Assembly: GCA_004292515.1 (NCBI GenBank)
Contig: RDXB01000076.1
Location: 1 to 35,960 of the forward strand
Reading direction: 5' to 3'
DNA: 35,960 bases
From: Oscillatoriales cyanobacterium
Lineage (GTDB): Bacteria; Cyanobacteriota; Cyanobacteriia; CACIAM-69d
Part shown: positions 9,484 through 18,500 of the stretch, in pieces
Position numbering within the stretch: the stretch's first letter is position 1
Layout: each line of letters opens with the position of its first letter
The notes under the pieces: generated by a model
Told to the model about the DNA's origin: nothing
What the model saw: the letters and a program-made list of their open reading frames with translations, nothing else
The model's database searches: none
Made by a program: the position numbers and the translations under genes

Positions 9484-9557
9484 CCTAGACAAGAGGCTTA
9501 AGCCCCTTGCCCCCTACGATCCGCTAACGGAGGAATCAGGACTTGGGGCGATTTGAC
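9484..9557 (+). repeat. Dispersed palindromic repeat, copy 3
   Basis: The palindrome at 9491-9508 has one mismatch (AAGAGGCTTAAGCCCCTT). It is followed by CCTACGATCCGCTAACGGAG, GAATCAGGACTTGGGGCG and ATTTGACCAC, the same flank as the other copies. It lies between cysS and the HAD hydrolase gene. Confidence 0.8.
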
Positions 9558-9565
9558 CACAGGCT

Positions 9566-10339
9566 TCAGGACTGGGCTAACCAATCTCCAAAGGGCTGGG
9601 CAAACCGATCGAGCGACAACAACCGAATCCGATCGCTGGCAACAATCGAGGCGCGATCGCTGGCGGTGTTGTAGCCCCAATCAGCTAGGAATAATTGCAC
9701 CTGATCGAGCATCGGTTCCCGCGCCACCTTGTGCAGCGTGGGCAGCATATCTTCCACAAACCAAATGTGGGCTTTTTGGCCGAGCCATTGCTTGAGGGTT
9801 TCGGCCTTGGGGCGTTGGGTGGCTTTCCCAAAGATGGCGATCGCCTGATGGTCTACGCCTGCGCGATCGAGCAATTGCCGCACGAAGCGTTCTTCTTTGG
9901 TGGTGATGATCACCAGCTCCGTTTCGGCACTGGCTAAGATTGCTTGTAGTCGGTTGATCGTGCCGGGAAAAAAGCGATGGAGATCGAGCCAACCGTCGAG
10001 ATCTCCGGCAATCCAGCGATCGCGGTTGCCATCCAGTTGTTGAGACAATTGAGCCGGTTCTAGGCGATCGCGCTGGATAATTTCGGTGGCAATCGATCGC
10101 CAGTTTTGCAAGATCTCAGTGGGCGATCGATCTTCCACCAAAGCTTGGATCAAAACCGGCATTTCCCAACCCGTTTCGATCGCCGGTCGGAGGGGATAGA
10201 AGCGATCGGCAATCTCCGGGGCGATCGGCTCAGTTCGTTGCCACAGTTGTTGATGGGTTTGCCGTGCCACCGCGAAATATTCCAACAACCCATCGCACAA
10301 CACCCCATCAAAATCCAAGGCGAGTAGATCTGGATTCAT
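9566..10339 (-). CDS. HAD-superfamily hydrolase
   Basis: The 257-residue protein has the haloacid dehalogenase fold motifs in order. Motif I is LLALDFDGVLCDG with nucleophile Asp9 and acid/base Asp11. Motif II is ELVIITTKEE. A lysine follows in IFGKATQRPKAETL, and the acidic motif is IWFVEDMLPTL. A long helical cap sits between motifs I and II (about residues 17-150). These enzymes are usually phosphatases; the substrate cannot be predicted here. I place the start at the ATG at 10339, directly before motif I. An upstream in-frame start would add 21 residues of no recognisable similarity. Confidence 0.85.
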   Translation of the reverse strand: MNPDLLALDFDGVLCDGLLEYFAVARQTHQQLWQRTEPIAPEIADRFYPLRPAIETGWEMPVLIQALVEDRSPTEILQNWRSIATEIIQRDRLEPAQLSQQLDGNRDRWIAGDLDGWLDLHRFFPGTINRLQAILASAETELVIITTKEERFVRQLLDRAGVDHQAIAIFGKATQRPKAETLKQWLGQKAHIWFVEDMLPTLHKVAREPMLDQVQLFLADWGYNTASDRASIVASDRIRLLSLDRFAQPFGDWLAQS

Positions 10340-10421
10340 GGTTTTGGGCGCTGAAATGGGAGCCAATGGTGGTGATTGGAAACTTGGGAAACGGGCGAGC
10401 AAGCTAGCAGCGCAACCAAAC

Positions 10422-10553
10422 CTACTTTTGGGGGCCTTTTTGGCGGCGGCGATCGCGCCATTCAGCGGCGGTCAAATAGACCACACCGCCCGTGACCACC
10501 ACCATCAACCCCATAGCCACGATCGACAGAACCGTGAGAGCTGAGTTTTCCAT
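10422..10553 (-). CDS. 43-residue single-helix membrane peptide, possibly photosynthetic
   Basis: The peptide has a short N-terminus (MENSA), one hydrophobic helix (residues 6-28) and a charged C-terminus (AAEWRDRRRQKGPQK). This is the typical build of small thylakoid proteins. AAAGGCGG precedes the ATG at workable spacing. Its length and WRDRRR tail recall the small photosystem II assembly protein Psb35 (Ssl2148 family), but I cannot confirm this by alignment and give no symbol. It lies about 290 bp downstream of petN on the same strand, with a repeat copy between them. Confidence 0.65.
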   Translation of the reverse strand: MENSALTVLSIVAMGLMVVVTGGVVYLTAAEWRDRRRQKGPQK

Positions 10554-10663
10554 GAGCCGCCTTTAAACAGGATTGAACAGGGTTGAAAAAGTGGAATTTC
10601 AAAAACTAAAAAACTTGATCGAAATCTAGGAACAACGCTCCTATCGTAATGCTCCATTGGCCG

Positions 10664-10762
10664 CAACAAGGGGCTTAGGGGGTGTCGTCGTTTCGCCTAA
10701 AACCCTGACTCTGCCGTTAGCGGATCGCTGGGCAGCAAGGGGCTTAAGCCCCTTGTTACGAC
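10664..10762 (-). repeat. Dispersed palindromic repeat, copy 4 (inverted)
   Basis: This copy is in the opposite orientation to copies 1-3. CAAGGGGCTTAGGGGGTGTC leads into GTCGTTTCGCCTAAAACCCT, then GCCGTTAGCGGATCG, the palindrome at 10737-10754 and GTTACGAC. It also shows an extra half-palindrome (AAGGGGCTTAGGG) at the outer end, which copies 6 and 7 share. It lies between petN and the 43-residue peptide gene. Confidence 0.82.
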
Positions 10763-10839
10763 GGCTGGAGCATGGAAAATCAACCGTTTCAGCTTGATCC
10801 CAGGCGATTCTGTGGGTTTGGCTAATGTGGCAACCAGCC

Positions 10840-10929
10840 TTAGAAGCCGTTGCGGCCCCAAATCACCATTGAGATCGAAAACGAAAAAACCGTTAACAAG
10901 CCAACCCAGCCCAAGGTGATGATATCCAT
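10840..10929 (-). CDS. petN: Cytochrome b6f complex subunit VIII (PetN)
   Basis: PetN is a single-helix subunit needed for assembly and stability of the cytochrome b6f complex. The 29-residue product ([19 protein letters not shown], then [10 protein letters not shown]) matches the family along its full length, including the C-terminal WGRNG. It starts 36 bp after the stop of the pentapeptide-repeat gene on the same strand, so the two may share a transcript. Confidence 0.96.
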   Translation of the reverse strand: MDIITLGWVGLLTVFSFSISMVIWGRNGF

Positions 10930-10965
10930 AACGTCCGTCCAGTGCGCGGTATCGGTTAAATCAGG

Positions 10966-11811
10966 TTAAAATTTCCCGCCTTTGATGGTATCACCTGCGG
11001 GCAATGGCGGGCAGCCTTGATTGTTGACTTCGCCACTAGTCAGTCGCGTCCCACAGAAGATCGCATCCTTGAAGATGGCTCCCTCGATCGCCGCGCCGGT
11101 CAGGTTGGCTTCGGTTAGATCTGCGCCGGTCAAGTCCGCTCCCGTCAAATCTGTGGTGCGCAAATCTGCTCGCCGCAAGATCGCCCCTCGCAAGTTGGAC
11201 TGGGGCAAGCGGGCATAGGTCAGGGCCGCGCGGGTTAGATTGGCCTTGACCAACGTGCCCCGCGCCAAGTTGCTATCGCGCAGGTCGGCTTCGGTCATCT
11301 CTGCTTCGGCCAAATCCACCGATGCAAGGGTGGCACTGACGATCGTGGCCCGGTTCAGCAGGGCCGCCGTCAGAATGGCGTTGCTGAGATCCGCTCCACT
11401 CAGGTCGGCACTGGTGAGATTGGTGCGATCGCCCCGGACGCGCTGAAAATTAGCCCCAATCGATCGAATCCGACTCAGATCCGTGCGATCGAGCGTTGCG
11501 CCCTGCAAATTCGTCCCCACCAAATCCGCATCACCCAAATAGGCATCGGTCAAATTCACCCCGGATAAGTTGGCATAGCTCAAATCGCATTGCCGACAAA
11601 CCGCATTTCGAAACAGCCGCTGCAAGTCACCCAAGCTCTCGGCCCGGGCGGCAGGCTGATCCCAGCTCCAACCCAGCACCCCAATCCACAGGGCCAACAG
11701 ACCAGCCCACACCCAGCGAGGCGATCGGCCGGCTTGGCAAATCGCTAAATTTCTCCAGCTTCGCCGCTGCCCACCATTGGGTCGGCGCTGCATCCATGCT
11801 CGATGTCTCAT
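10966..11811 (-). CDS. Pentapeptide-repeat protein with signal anchor
   Basis: After a basic N-terminus and one hydrophobic segment (about residues 33-48, ending PAARAES), the protein carries roughly 30 A(D/N)LXX pentapeptides from about residue 72 to 255. Examples are ANLSGVNLTDAYLGDADL and TDLTGADLTGADLTEANL. They predict a right-handed quadrilateral beta-helix. Pairs of cysteines lie near both ends of the helix (CRQCDLS and FCGT...GC), as in exported members of the group. The signal segment suggests the thylakoid lumen or periplasm. Cyanobacteria have many such proteins, mostly without known function. It lies directly upstream of petN. Confidence 0.88.
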   Translation of the reverse strand: MRHRAWMQRRPNGGQRRSWRNLAICQAGRSPRWVWAGLLALWIGVLGWSWDQPAARAESLGDLQRLFRNAVCRQCDLSYANLSGVNLTDAYLGDADLVGTNLQGATLDRTDLSRIRSIGANFQRVRGDRTNLTSADLSGADLSNAILTAALLNRATIVSATLASVDLAEAEMTEADLRDSNLARGTLVKANLTRAALTYARLPQSNLRGAILRRADLRTTDLTGADLTGADLTEANLTGAAIEGAIFKDAIFCGTRLTSGEVNNQGCPPLPAGDTIKGGKF

Positions 11812-11906
11812 ACTTGCCTACAATGTCCTAACCCAATCGCACCCACAATCTGGGCAAGCACTGCCCCCTTGAGGCGCGATCGCAATTATCGCGATTGGGG
11901 CACGCC

Positions 11907-12966
11907 CTATTGCATGAGTCCACGATAACGCTGGGTTCGGCTCTGCGTCCTGCCCAACACCGAGGTGGGCATATCGTCGCTGTGCCCCATCACAATCAGC
12001 GTATCGCCCACGCCGAGCACCGTAGACTGAGGCGGATGCACCAGCGTCATCCCCCCGCCCTGCAACAACGCCACTACTATAAATGTCCCTTTTCCCCGCA
12101 CTTCCACATCCCCGATCGTTCGATTGGCTAAAGGTGAGTTGGATGTAGTCTAGGCGCAGCAACATTTCGCTTAAGGCCGCGCGACCGGCATCCTCTTCCA
12201 AAAAGTAAAGCGTTGACGGGTGATTTAGAATTTGGGCAATCCGCTCGGCTCCAATACTGGCAGGCAACACAACGCGATCGGCTCCGGCCAGTTTCAGCTT
12301 GTTTTCGGTGCTCGCCGTTTCGCCCCGCGCCACGATCGTCATCCGGGGGTTCATGCCCCGCGCCGTCAGGGTAATAAACACATTTTCCGCATCGTCGGGC
12401 AACACCGTCGCCAGGGCCTTGGCCCGCTCAATGCCCGCCGCCCGCAATACGGCTTCGTCGGTGGCGTTGCCCTCATAGACCAAATAGCCCAAATTGATCC
12501 CACGCTCCACGCGATCGGGGTTGGAATCAATCACCACAAAGGCTTGCTCAGAATCGGCCAGCTTGCGCGCCAACAGCCGGCCAATGCGACCCAATCCACA
12601 GATAATGACGTGATTCTGTAAGCGATCGATTTCCCGACTCATCCGTCTAGCCCCCAATAGCCGGTTCATTTCCCCTTCGGCAAGGGCTTGGAAAAAACCT
12701 CCAACAGTGTAGACCGCTGAAGAAGTGCCCGCGACAATCACAAAAATCGTGAAGGCCCGTAGCTCGGGGGTCATGGGGCCAATTTCCCCATAGCCAACTC
12801 CAAAGACGGTGATGATGGTCATGTAAGCGGCATCGATAAACGACCAGCCCGCCAACATGTACCCGGCGATCGAAATACTCAGCGTAAAGGCAAAGAACAG
12901 CGCCCCAATCAGAATCCGCTGAAGTGGACTTTGCTCAAGCTGCGGGAGCCGACGACGTTGTGTCAC
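11907..12966 (-). pseudogene. Two-helix K+ channel with RCK domain, frameshifted
   Basis: The first 278 codons encode an MthK-like channel: two membrane helices (about 16-38 and 70-90) around the pore, with the selectivity filter TVFGVGYG at residues 53-60. A TrkA-N/RCK domain with the nucleotide-binding turn GLGRIG (124-129) and VVIDSNP follows. After LRLDYIQLTF, near 12132-12140, this frame turns into low-complexity nonsense that runs to 11818. The family sequence resumes in another frame: PLANRTIGDVEVRGKGTFIV, then VGDTLIVMGH, ending RYRGLMQ at 11907. One lost base near 12135 would explain this. Without the shift the protein would be about 353 residues with a normal TrkA-C domain. The start is GTG at 12966. 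It may be a real inactivation or a sequence error. Confidence 0.85.
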
Positions 12967-13061
12967 CCAACCTGCTAGAAAAACGACGAGAACTGGCGAT
13001 CGCCGTCAGTCTAACAGGAGTTTGAGATTTGGCTAGGGGCTAGGTTGTGAGGCGATCGCAT

Positions 13062-13240
13062 CTATCGCATCCCTTTCTTGTTCATATTGAATCCATAGAC
13101 ATAAAGATCAGCAAAGCGATATCGCTCATCCTTGGGCCGCCATTCCGCCAGCCCGATCGACTTCAAAAGTTGCACAAATCGCTCAAAATTCGGCTCAACT
13201 TCACATCTGAAGACCCAAGATATACAAAATGCAGTTCTAC
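13062..13240 (-). pseudogene. Possible gene remnant beside the Septu-like pair
   Basis: An open minus-strand frame here gives a protein-like stretch of about 45 residues with balanced composition: EVEPNFERFVQLLKSIGLAE, then RFADLYVYGFNMNKKGMR and a stop. It has no separate start of its own. The frame only extends upstream by overlapping the end of the HNH gene. I do not recognise the family. It may be the C-terminal end of a gene cut when the AT-rich islet arrived, or chance. Confidence 0.3.
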
Positions 13241-13935
13241 CGGGCTTTTGACAGCAGCTTCTGGAGAATAAAAATAACAGCTTGACAATACGGTTCAAAA
13301 TATCCATCTTCATTTCGAGAAGCAAACTTCTCTATTCTGTCTTTTATGAATAGCTTTGTAACTGTAGATCCTTTAAATCTTCTACCTATTGCATTAAGAG
13401 TGGCTTCAATCGCTTTCTTCCTTTCTTTTTTGAGTGCATCAGAGTTTAGATTCAGCAAATCTATATCCTGCTCTACATCAGCTCTGTCAGACTTTATACG
13501 TCCTTCATTCGTGTATTGTAGAACCTGTTCGCAATTTTCATTCAGTGGATTTAAGAATCTCAGGAGTCCATTGGCCTTTCTATGATCACAATGCCAATCT
13601 TTATTGCCTGATTTATCGCTATATTCACCTTGGCAAACTGCTAGCAAATTTTTATAGTCTAAAGCAAGTTCAGGATGCGATGACTGAGGGAGATAATGCT
13701 CAATATGAGGTAGCTGCTTGGAGCTTTTTGAAATTCTACGCATACAGTAGCAACAAATTGATCCTTGTTCCTCTATTAATGTTTCTAGTAGTTGAGCTTT
13801 TGGCATATCGCTAGCTTCATAACCCTGCTTTGGGGTCATTCTGATTTTTTGGGACTTATCCACCCAAGAATTGCATACCTTATTTCGGTATTGTTTCAAA
13901 TAATTGGGTTCCTTCCCTTTACGGATGTACTTCAT
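13237..13935 (-). CDS. HNH endonuclease, PtuB-like (Septu)
   Basis: This resembles the HNH nuclease family used as the effector of Septu and of Septu-type retrons (TIGR02646-type). In Septu it forms a complex with the ATPase PtuA and cuts nucleic acid during phage infection. From the ATG at 13935 the protein has 232 residues. It starts with the typical MKYIRKGKEP. CCYCMRRI supplies a zinc knuckle, HIEHYLPQS holds the catalytic histidines, and LDYKNLLAVCQG the asparagine. WHCDHRK adds a further Cys/His pair. The rest is helical. It follows the ATPase gene on the same strand after 55 bp. The AT-rich codon use differs from neighbouring genes, which suggests recent arrival. An extended start three codons upstream is possible. 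Confidence 0.85.
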   Translation of the reverse strand: MKYIRKGKEPNYLKQYRNKVCNSWVDKSQKIRMTPKQGYEASDMPKAQLLETLIEEQGSICCYCMRRISKSSKQLPHIEHYLPQSSHPELALDYKNLLAVCQGEYSDKSGNKDWHCDHRKANGLLRFLNPLNENCEQVLQYTNEGRIKSDRADVEQDIDLLNLNSDALKKERKKAIEATLNAIGRRFKGSTVTKLFIKDRIEKFASRNEDGYFEPYCQAVIFILQKLLSKAR

Positions 13936-13990
13936 GGCTATCAAAGCTAGTCAGCAAACTCGAAATTGTGGACAAAAATCAAGAATAAGT

Positions 13991-15403
13991 CTACTCAAAC
14001 ATTGCGATCGTGGTTGAAAGGTAGATGATATCTGGATCAGTATCTCCCAAAACATCTCTCAAGGATTTGAGTTTTTCCTTAGCTTCTGCAAATTTCTCGT
14101 CATTGATAAGATTAGAGCATTCATCAAGCTTTTCCTGGATCTTGGGAATTCGCTCAGAAACACCCATTAATTCTTGAAGGATGGAATTTGCTTCTCTACC
14201 ATAGGTATAGCCAGGATTATGAATGGCTGAGCCGCTATCTAAGACAAAGATTGACTCGCTCGGTACTGAGCTAATGACCTGAGGCGAATGAGTCGTCACA
14301 ATAAACTGGCAATTAGGAAAAGTCGCTATCAACGCAGGCAAAATAGTCCGTTGCCAACTAGGGTGCAGATGCAAATCAACCTCATCGATCAAAACTACGC
14401 CCTCTCCTTCTAACAACTCTGCCACACTTTTACCTTTTCCTCTGTTGAGGATAGTAAATCTTCTGGCAATATCAAGTACTAGCATCAACAGATTTTTCTC
14501 GCCATCAGAGAGTTGATCTATCCTCAGCTTAGTTTCATTTTTTTTGATTGTTAAGGAGGGCAGAGTTAAGACTCTACCCAGCGATGTCTCTTGGATAGTC
14601 CGCTCAACTCTTAAATCCTGAAACTTGGAGCAAGGAAATCCGTCTAGAAATTTGGTAATTGCTAGCCTGACAACCTCTAGCTCAGCAAGCCTATAATTAG
14701 GGTCTTCTCGAAGTCGTTTTTCATTTTCGACATCTTCTTGATCTTTAAACCAATTGAAAAAATCCCTGAAGCTGTTTATTTCTTTAGTAGATAGTGCGTC
14801 GCGATAGGCACTGTATGAGCGCCCCGATGAATATCTATCATAAGCAGAAGAATCAACAATAATTCGATGAGTTTTGTAGTAAACCAGGAGAGGGGAAGGC
14901 ACAAAAGTATCTTCCCTTACCATGACATCACTGAGAAATTTTGATACTTCATCAGTGTCCACTTTGAAATCAAAGGATGGTGGGTTTACATTTTTCTGTA
15001 AAGTAGCAGTCTCTGAACTGGATTCTTCTACATCTAATCCTTCATCAATTTCTGCTTCAGGTTCATAATCACTTCTCGTCAACGATAATTGCCAGGGAAT
15101 AATTGCACAGCTACTGTCTAGAACTGTCTCAATTTTCAAATTCAGACTATTCGAGCTGATGTTGATATCACTTTCACTAATTCCTTGAATGCGTGCTGTT
15201 CTGAAAGCTGGTGAACGTCGGTTCACTGAGAGTAGTTCTCGGACTAATTGATCAAGAAGGGTTGCTAGTGCATCTAGAACAGATGACTTACCTGAGCCAT
15301 TAACACCAACGAGAACTGCTAAATTCTTAGAGGAATTAGAAAAATCAATAACTAAGTTTTTAAATCCTCGATAATTCTCTAGCTCTAGACGCTTGATATA
15401 CAT
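13991..15403 (-). CDS. AAA/ABC-type ATPase, PtuA-like (Septu)
   Basis: The 470-residue protein has the SMC/OLD-like ATPase motifs in order: Walker A GVNGSGKS (33-40), signature LSDGEKNLL (298-306), Walker B VVLIDE (336-341) and the switch histidine His372 in TTHSP. Between Walker A and the signature lies a long insert with an acidic stretch (about 112-132). The C-terminus (REANSILQELMGVSERIP, then a helical hairpin ending near 470) is the tail typical of PtuA and Septu-retron ATPases; no TOPRIM domain is present, so it is not OLD. With the adjacent HNH gene this makes a complete type I Septu-like pair. No reverse transcriptase is encoded nearby. Codon use is AT-rich. The start is ATG at 15403. 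Confidence 0.85.
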   Translation of the reverse strand: MYIKRLELENYRGFKNLVIDFSNSSKNLAVLVGVNGSGKSSVLDALATLLDQLVRELLSVNRRSPAFRTARIQGISESDINISSNSLNLKIETVLDSSCAIIPWQLSLTRSDYEPEAEIDEGLDVEESSSETATLQKNVNPPSFDFKVDTDEVSKFLSDVMVREDTFVPSPLLVYYKTHRIIVDSSAYDRYSSGRSYSAYRDALSTKEINSFRDFFNWFKDQEDVENEKRLREDPNYRLAELEVVRLAITKFLDGFPCSKFQDLRVERTIQETSLGRVLTLPSLTIKKNETKLRIDQLSDGEKNLLMLVLDIARRFTILNRGKGKSVAELLEGEGVVLIDEVDLHLHPSWQRTILPALIATFPNCQFIVTTHSPQVISSVPSESIFVLDSGSAIHNPGYTYGREANSILQELMGVSERIPKIQEKLDECSNLINDEKFAEAKEKLKSLRDVLGDTDPDIIYLSTTIAMFE

Positions 15404-15431
15404 TTCAGACTAAGCCCTCTTAAACATAGAA

Positions 15432-15463
15432 AGCATGGAGATAGAAAAGCCTATCTCCATGCT
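15432..15463 (-). terminator. Strong hairpin between chlH and the ATPase gene
   Basis: AGCATGGAGATAG and CTATCTCCATGCT form a perfect 13-bp stem with a 6-base loop. It lies about 40 bp after the chlH stop and 30 bp before the ATPase start, both on the minus strand. There is only a short T-rich run (TTTCTATG) after it, so it is a terminator candidate that would insulate the islet from chlH transcription. Confidence 0.65.
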
Positions 15464-15505
15464 AGCAATTAGTGCTGGGTATGCCAGCAGAAGATACCGA
15501 AGATG

Positions 15506-18500
15506 CTACTCGATGCCTTCGATGCGGTCTTCCACTTCTTGGTAGAGGTCGCGCAGGCGATCGAGGTTTTCATCGCTCGTGTCCCAATAGCCGCGGCCGT
15601 TGGCTTCTAGGAGCGTGCCCAGCATCCGGCGGAAGGAGTGAGGATTCAGATCCATCAGCCGCTTGCACATTTCAGGGTCGGCGATAAAGGTGTCGTTTGT
15701 ATCTTCGTAGACCCAGTTATCCACCGCATCTGCCGTGGCGCTCCAGCCCAGGGTGTTATTCAGACGCTTGGCTAGCTCGCGCACCCCTTCGTAGCCGTGG
15801 GAAAGCATCCCTTCATACCACTTGGGATTCAACATCTTGGTGCGAGCATCCAGCCGGACGGTTTCCGACAGGGTGCGTACTTGGGCGTTGGCGGTGCTGG
15901 TGTCGGCCATGTAGGCGGCGGGCTTTTTGCCGTCGGCGCGGAGGCTGGCCACCACCTTGGTCGGGTCGGAGTCGTAGTAGTGTGACACGTCGGTCATGGA
16001 AATTTCCGACGAATCCAGGTTCTGGAAGGTCACGTCCACAGTTTTGAGGGCGCGCTCCAACACGTCACGCGACTGCTCCATTTCGCCGGGGTTGTCGGCG
16101 GAGAAGGCAAAGGACTTGCGCGATAGGTACATGTCTTGCAGGTCTTTTTCCTGTTCCCAAGTGCCGTTTTCCACCGCTAGACCGACGTTGGTGGAGTAGG
16201 AGCCGGAGGAGTTGGTGAACACACGGGTGGCGGCTTGACGCAGGTTGATGCCTAGCTCTTCGGCTTGACTGAGGGCGTGTTTGCGGACAAAGTTCATTTC
16301 CAACGGCTCGTCGGCTTCGGCGGCCATCTTGACGGCGCGATCGAGCAGGGCCATTTGGTTCACAAACAGATCTCGGAACACGCCGGAGCAGGTGATCACC
16401 GTGTCGATTCGGGGGCGGCCCAGCTCTGACAGGGGCACGAGTTCCAGCTTGTTGACGCGGCCCAGGGCATCGGGCACGGGTTTCACGCCCACCAGCCAGA
16501 GGATTTGGGCCAGGGATTCGCCGTAGGTTTTGATGTTGTCGGTTCCCCAGAGGACGCAGGCGATCGTCTCGGGGTATGCGCCGTCGTTTTCGGCCCGTTG
16601 CCGATCGAGTAGTCGATCAACCACCACCTTGGCAGACTGCACCGCCGCCGTGGTCGGAATCGACTGGGGATCGAGGGCGTGCATGTTCTTGCCGGTGGGC
16701 AGCACATCCGGGTTGCGTACGGGGTCGCCGCCGGGGCCGGGCAGGATGTATTCCCCTTCCAAAGCTCGCAGCAAGGAGGCCATTTCGTTGTCGGCCACAA
16801 TTTGCTGGAGGCAGAATTCCAGGTATTCAAACAGGGGCTTGAGACCTTCGCGATCGACGTTGTCAAACCCAGCCTCACTCAGAGCTTCGACCCAAGGTTG
16901 CTTTTGGGTACCAAAGCCGAAGAAGTTGAACTTCGCCAGTTTCGAGAGGCGACCATCCGTATCGATTTGGGCATCAACCATTGCCTTCACTGCCACACGG
17001 GTAGCTAAGGTGATTTGCTGCAACAGCTCCACATCGGCCAGCACGCCCTTGTCGCTGTTGCGGTAGATCTCTTCGATGTCGCGATAGATGCTGTTGGCGA
17101 TGATCCGAGGCAGGGCGATGATCCCGTCTTCGGGGCGATCGAGGGCGGCAATGTTCACCAGGGTGGCCACCGCTTCTTCGGCCGTGGGTGGTTTGCCAAT
17201 CACGTGCAATCCACAGGGCAGCAAGCGCGACTCGATTTCCATCAGCTTGCGGTAGACGGAACCGACCACGGTGTCCCGCTGCTCGGAGCTGAGATCCTTG
17301 CCGGCCGTTGCCGGCAGTTCCACATCCTTATCCAAGTTGACGGCGCGGGCTTGCTCGATGATCGCATCGACGATCGAGGGGCCGCGGCCTGTGTCCTTCA
17401 GGGTTTGGTAGGAACCAATCAGATCGCTCAGTTCCTTCAGACCCTTATAGAGGCCGGCATTTTCCGCAGGCGGGGTCAGGTAGGAAATGGTTTCCGCATA
17501 GCCCCGACGCTTGGCGATCGTCGCTTCGCTGGGGTTGTTGGCCGCGTAGTAGTAAAGGTTGGGGATCGAACCGATCAGGCTGTCGGGATAGCAATCGTTG
17601 GACATACCGATTTGCTTGCCGGGCATGAACTCCAGTGATCCGTGGGTTCCGAAGTGCAGCACCGCATCCGCACCCCAAACCTTTTCCAGATAGGTGTAGT
17701 AGGCGGCGAACCCGTGGTGGGGGCTGGCCGATCGCGAGAACAGCAGCAACATCGGGTCGCCTTCATAGCCAAAGGTGGGCTGCACACCGATAAACACATT
17801 GCCGAAATGCTTGCCAAACACCAACAGGTTTTGGCCATCGCTGTTCAGGTTCCCCGGTGGCTTGCCCCAGTTTTCTTCCAGCTTTTGGGAGTAGGGGGTC
17901 AGCTTTTCGTATTCCGCCACGCTCATCCGGTAGGCCACGTTCAGCTCAGGGCTGGCGTATTGGGCCTGGGCATCCTTCAGGACGGATTCCATCAGCTCCT
18001 TTGCCGACTCGGGCACATCTTGCACGTCGTAGCCTTCGCGCTTCAGGCCCTGGAGCACCTCATGGATCGAGCCAAACACATCCAGATAAGCCGCTGTGCC
18101 CACGTTGCCCTTGTCCGGCGGGAAGCTGAAGACGGTGATCGCCACTTTCTTGTGCAGCTTCGGCTTGCGGCGCAGGTTGGCCCACTTGAGGGCGCGCTCG
18201 GCGATCGCCTGAATCCGATCTTGCAGTGCGATCGCCTTGCCCGTGTTGCCATCGCGACCGGAAACAATAATCGGTTCGATCGCCCCATCCAACTCAGGAA
18301 TCGCAATTTGCAGCGCCACTTGGATCGGGTGCAAGCCCAGCTCGCTTTCTTCCCACTCCTCGGTGGTTTGGAACACCAATGGCAGCGCCACCATGTAGGG
18401 TCGGTTCAGCCGCTTCAGGGACTCGATCGCCTTTGGGTGATCCTGCCGCGCCGGGCCCCCCACCAGGGCAAACCCGGTCAGCGACACCACCGCATCCACG

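Noticed and set aside
11818-12125. C-terminal extension of the K+ channel in its first frame
   Set aside because: The residues after LTFSQSNDRG are low-complexity Arg/Ala/Gly/Cys sequence, while the TrkA-C domain is present in another frame, so this part is frameshift nonsense.
13237-15403. Retron (Ec78-like) identity for the ATPase/HNH pair
   Set aside because: No reverse transcriptase gene or space for a typical msr-msd region is seen next to the pair, so a stand-alone Septu-like system fits better.
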